Of a DNA stretch of 64,000 nucleotides, positions 60,187 to 64,000 are shown piece after piece (position 1 is the first letter of the stretch; every line of letters begins with the position of its first letter). The position numbers and the translations under genes were made by a program. Below the pieces are notes generated by a model, which saw only the letters and a program-made list of their open reading frames with translations, was not told the origin of the DNA and ran no database searches. The DNA is from Amaurobius ferox (Eukaryota; Arthropoda; Arachnida; Araneae; Amaurobiidae). The stretch lies in NCBI GenBank assembly GCA_951213105.1, contig OX578142.1, positions 124,015,731-124,079,730 on the forward strand, given 5' to 3'.

Positions 60187-63100
60187 CTAGCAGCATACCC
60201 GTTCTTCGTACGGAGTATATAATATAAAGAAACTTGAAATTCATAATCATGCGCAAATTCTTATAGTATACTAAATGACATGTATAATCAAAATATTCTG
60301 TTAAAATATTTAATATAATGCTCCTAAAAAGAAGTTTAAGAATCTCTGTTCTCGCTATATAAAATTATCTTCAAGGACATATCTGAAGAATAAAACATCT
60401 TGGACCCCTTATGTAAGCAAATATAAAAAAAAAATATGGAATTGAATCAATATATGCAAAATAAAAGCGTTAAAATTGTATGGGACCCGTACTAATTATA
60501 TACGCGAATATTAGAAAATATAACCTGTATTAGTAGATTACACGTATAAATTGAAAATACCAATAAACCCGTAATCTTTAATTTTTTACCGTCATTTATT
60601 CCAATATATGTCAAAATTAAAGTGCTAAAATTATATGGGGAGATATACACGTACTACTTATAATGTCCGATTATTAGTAAAAGATTACCCGTTTTGCAAT
60701 ATGAGTCTCAAATGTTTTTTGGTAAAATACAACAGACGACGTAACATATTGAATATATAATTAATCCCCGTAATCTTCATACCAGAAGACTGTACTTGAT
60801 TCCAATATATAGCCAATATATGTCAAAATATATGCCAATATACCTGTACTACTTATATTCTCGTAGGTTAGAAGATATACCCGTGCATTCCTAGAAGATT
60901 ACTCGTACAACGTACAATATGCGTGTGTCAGCAATTTTTGCCGCAATAAAACAATGGCGTAATAACTTAAAAATATCAATAATCACTGAATCAATAATTC
61001 CGGAAAATATCAATAATAATAATGTTTAAACCTGAAGAGTATAATTGATATTATCCAGTCCAAAATGAAATGGCAATGAAATTTATTTTATATACATATC
61101 TTCATTATTCAAATCGGAAAGGATTTAATAAAAATCGTCTGCCGCATAAACACATTGGATTTAAATCCGTTGCTAAGCGACATGATATCATTTGCTTCAA
61201 ATAAATTGGTAGAAAAAATATCGTCTAAATAGTTATATTTCTATGGAACATTTGGCGACAGTTTCGTCAAATTAGCGACATTTTAAAAAATCGCCAAATT
61301 TATCGCCAAGTGGGACTGTAGAACTGACAGTTCCACTTTGCGACAAATTGACGAAATCTCATCACAATACTATCCCCTAACAAAAAACAATTAATATCAT
61401 TTATGTAGCGCCATTTTATCAATTTCAAGATATTTTTATAGATTTGAAAACATTTTTATCAATGTGGTGACATTTTAAAAATTCGCTAAATGTATTACTA
61501 AGTAGGATGGTTGGTCTGACAGATAAATGCTAACCAAACAACATTTCAGTGCTCTCTTCTAACAAAACAAAAAAAAATATCTTTGATATGTAGAAGACCC
61601 AAGCCACACGACCTACCCGAAGGTTTATGGCAGTTTGTGTGTCGTTTATATCAATTTGGCGACATTTCCGTCAATTTGGCAAAGTTTAAGAAAAGTTGTC
61701 AAATTAGCGATATCCCTCCAAATTCGTAGCTTTGAATTTGCAGATCTGAATGAAACATTCTTATCCCGTTTCAATATACTAAATGAAAACACTACAATTG
61801 TATTAGAAGATATACCCGCTCTACTCTTTTTCTGTTTCAACAATCGGCTATATGAATTAATTGGCTAAACACAATATATGAGTTTAGTAGCTAAATACGA
61901 TATAAGCTTGAAAACTCTTTGCCAAAATAAATGAAATTGATGTACGCAGTCAGCAATTAATATAATCAAAAGAAAAATCAAACCGTCCATTCATAAGATA
62001 TACTTTTATATCCATTTATCCATTTATTTATTATTTAAATCGAAAAAAAATAATAAAAAAATTAACAAACACATTTAATTTAATCCGTTATTCGTACGGA
62101 GTGTATAATTTAAAGAAACTTATAGTTCGCAATCATGTGCAAATTCTGTTAAAATATTAAATTTATTGCTCCTAAAGAGAAGTTTAAGAATATATGTTCT
62201 CACTATGCAAAATTATCTTCACGATCAGATCTGAAGAATAAAACATCCTGCCCCCTTTTGTAAGCAAATTTACAAAAGAAAAAATAGGAATTGAATGAAT
62301 ATATGCAACCCCGTACTAATTATATTGTCGCAGATCAGAAAATATGCCAATGTGTTAGTAGAAGATTACCCGTATTACAATATGCGTCTCAAAAATATTT
62401 GCCAAAATAAAAGAGATGATGTAATAAATTGAAAACATCAATAATATCCGTACTCTTTATACCAGAAGGTCGTAATTGATTCCAATATATGCCAATATAT
62501 ATCAAAACATATGTCAATATACCTGTACTACTTATATTCTCGTAGATTAAAAGATATACACGTGTATTTGTAGAAGATTCGTACAACATACAATATATGA
62601 GTTTAAACAATTTTTGTCATAATAAAATAATTGCATAATAACTTGAAAATATCAGTAATCCTTGAATCAATAATCCCCGAAAATATAAATAATAATAATT
62701 TTTAAACCTGAAGACCGAAATTGATATTATCCAGTCAAAAATGCTATAAGAAAAATCAAATCGTTCTTTTCTAAAATATATTTTATATCCATTTATTTAT
62801 TATTCAAATCGAAAAAATAATTATTAAAATTAACAGACAGATTTAATTTAATTGCGTTTCTGAGTAACATGATATAAGATAGAATCTTATAACATGTTAA
62901 ATATGTCATGTCTTATAACATAAATTGCGAAATTAAATAACGATTTTGATTTCTCTATACTTCTCATTGTTCCGTAAAAACTTGTTTTAAATAAACCATG
63001 AACCATGGAGATAGATTTCCCCTTTAAATCATGTTTCAAACAATACATGTTTTCAGAAAGTGACTAATTAACGCAAACAATCTCCCATCAAACTCAGAGA

Positions 63101-63476
63101 TTAAATTTTAATTCACTTTCAAACGATTTTCAAGCTTTTCGTTTGGATAAACCACGGAGTTAGGGAGTAGGACTCCTAGGAAAAAGTTCCGTTTTTCATT
63201 AATATCTCGACAACCCCAGGTCTTAGAAACTCGAAACTTGGACAAAATTTATGGGGGGATATTTCAAGGCTATCCACCAAATTTCATTAAATTCGGTTCA
63301 GCCGTTTTTCCGTGATGATGAGACAAACGAAAATGTCGTTTTTTACTAATATCTCGAGAACCACTGGTCGTAAAAACTCAAAACACGGATATAATTTTAA
63401 GTGGGGCTATTTCTGGGCTACCCACAAAATTTCATCAAATTCTGTTCAGCCGTTCTCCCGTGATGATGGGACAAGC

Positions 63477-63507
<31 letters not shown>

Positions 63508-63539
63508 TTTTCATTTTTATTTATATAGATTGTAGCTTG
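60187..63539 (-). mobile_element. Non-autonomous Helitron H6 (3.35 kb), tandem to H4
   Basis: 3' CTAG at 60187 abuts the 5' end of H4; 5' end ...TTTATATAGA at 63539. Beyond it, on the minus strand, the preceding host base is A (CTACAA|TC), as expected. It is nearly identical to H4 and H5, apart from a deletion of roughly 70 bp at the internal fossil terminus (near 62083) and small differences. It carries the internal hairpin (61297-61347), the 58-bp insertion, the subterminal repeats and (GACA)n. No coding sequence. Confidence 0.9.
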
Positions 63540-63653
63540 GATAGAAATTGATAAGGAAGAAATTGATAATTTTTTAAAAAATCACATTAGCACAAGAAAA
63601 GGAAGTAGAACTGAAATGCCAATACTGTGAGAGTGTTGCAACAATTGAATGAA
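63540..63653 (+). other. Short host spacer between Helitrons, with a coding-like frame
   Basis: 114 bp of non-Helitron DNA. From 63539 a plus-strand frame reads IVAWIEIDKEEIDNFLKNHI, then STRKGSRTEMPIL, before a TGA. It may be a piece of an old exon or chance; too short to judge. Confidence 0.25.
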
Positions 63654-64000
63654 TCTATATATATAAAATTGAAAATCTGTCTGTCTGTCTGTCTGTTTGT
63701 CCCATCATCACGGGAGAACGGCTGAACCGAATTTGATGACATTTTGTGGGTAGCCTGGAAATAGTCTCACTTAAAATTTAGTCCATGTTTGGAGTTTCTA
63801 CGGCCAGTTGTTCTGGAGATATTAGTAAAAAATTAAACTTTTGTTTGTCTCATCATCACGGGAGAACGGGTAAACTGCATTCAATGAAATTTTGCGGATA
63901 GGCTTGAAATAGCTCCCCATAAATTTAGTCTAAGTTTCGAGTATCTAGGACTAGGAGTTGTCGAGATATTAATGAAAAACGAAACTTTTTCCTAGGAGTT
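63654..64000 (+). mobile_element. Non-autonomous Helitron H7, 5' end, cut by the window edge
   Basis: It starts TCTATATATATAAAATTG directly after host GAA, followed by (CTGT)n and both subterminal repeats in plus orientation. The 3' end lies outside the window. It is more diverged from H4-H6 than they are from each other. Confidence 0.85.

Overview
The window looks like intergenic, repeat-filled DNA of a eukaryote, most likely an arthropod and plausibly a spider or other arachnid. It is very AT-rich, full of (TA)n microsatellites, and carries Tc1/mariner transposases of the kinds I know from arthropod genomes, Pol III-type SINEs and Helitrons. I see no intact protein-coding gene. All recognisable coding sequence is decayed transposase or short unidentified coding-like fragments with stops. 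Family assignments come from motifs and memory, not searches.

Layout. 1-667: head-to-tail units carrying a tRNA-like module (family T). 3801-5046: six 209-bp tandem copies, followed by an N-terminal scrap of a mariner-group transposase. 5504-6376: three coding-like fragments, one next to a SINE tail. 7905-8375: family T again, reversed. 8423-9010: six perfect 98-bp copies. 11715-12005: a tRNA-headed SINE (family S) with a 15-bp target-site duplication, followed by a 29-bp hairpin and a possible solo LTR. 13058-15285: mariner-like element with about 274-bp terminal inverted repeats and a dead DD41D transposase. 18552-19867: complete Tc1 element (28-bp TIRs, TA duplication) whose transposase is broken only by two TGA codons. 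22787-23002: foldback element. 26341-26616: reversed family S SINE. 27918-29462: four tandem tRNA-like units interrupted by a SINE whose head derives from 5S rRNA. 32799-35440: dead Tc1 whose 3' part was copied in an 825-bp tandem duplication, next to a MITE. 38871-40317: Tc1 element inserted in a 119-bp tandem array. 40481-43640: dispersed repeat family C. 43915-44969: hAT transposase remnant. 45098-46292: more family T. 46586-46868: GC-rich foldback element.

47248-63539 is a head-to-tail array of non-autonomous Helitrons on the minus strand, with another starting at 63654 on the plus strand. The ends are diagnostic: 5' TC, 3' CTAG with a hairpin just upstream, host A|T insertion sites, and no target-site duplication. 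Five elements lie end to end in the minus orientation. A sixth, of the same 3.4-kb subfamily, sits inverted inside one of them. This gives a palindrome of about 2.85-kb arms that is explained by self-insertion rather than by inversion. The 3.4-kb subfamily appears to be a fusion of two shorter Helitrons that moves as one unit.

The elements do not work together as a pathway. The window is a stratified record of transposition: TA-targeted cut-and-paste elements, Pol III retroposons, rolling-circle elements and tandem expansion.
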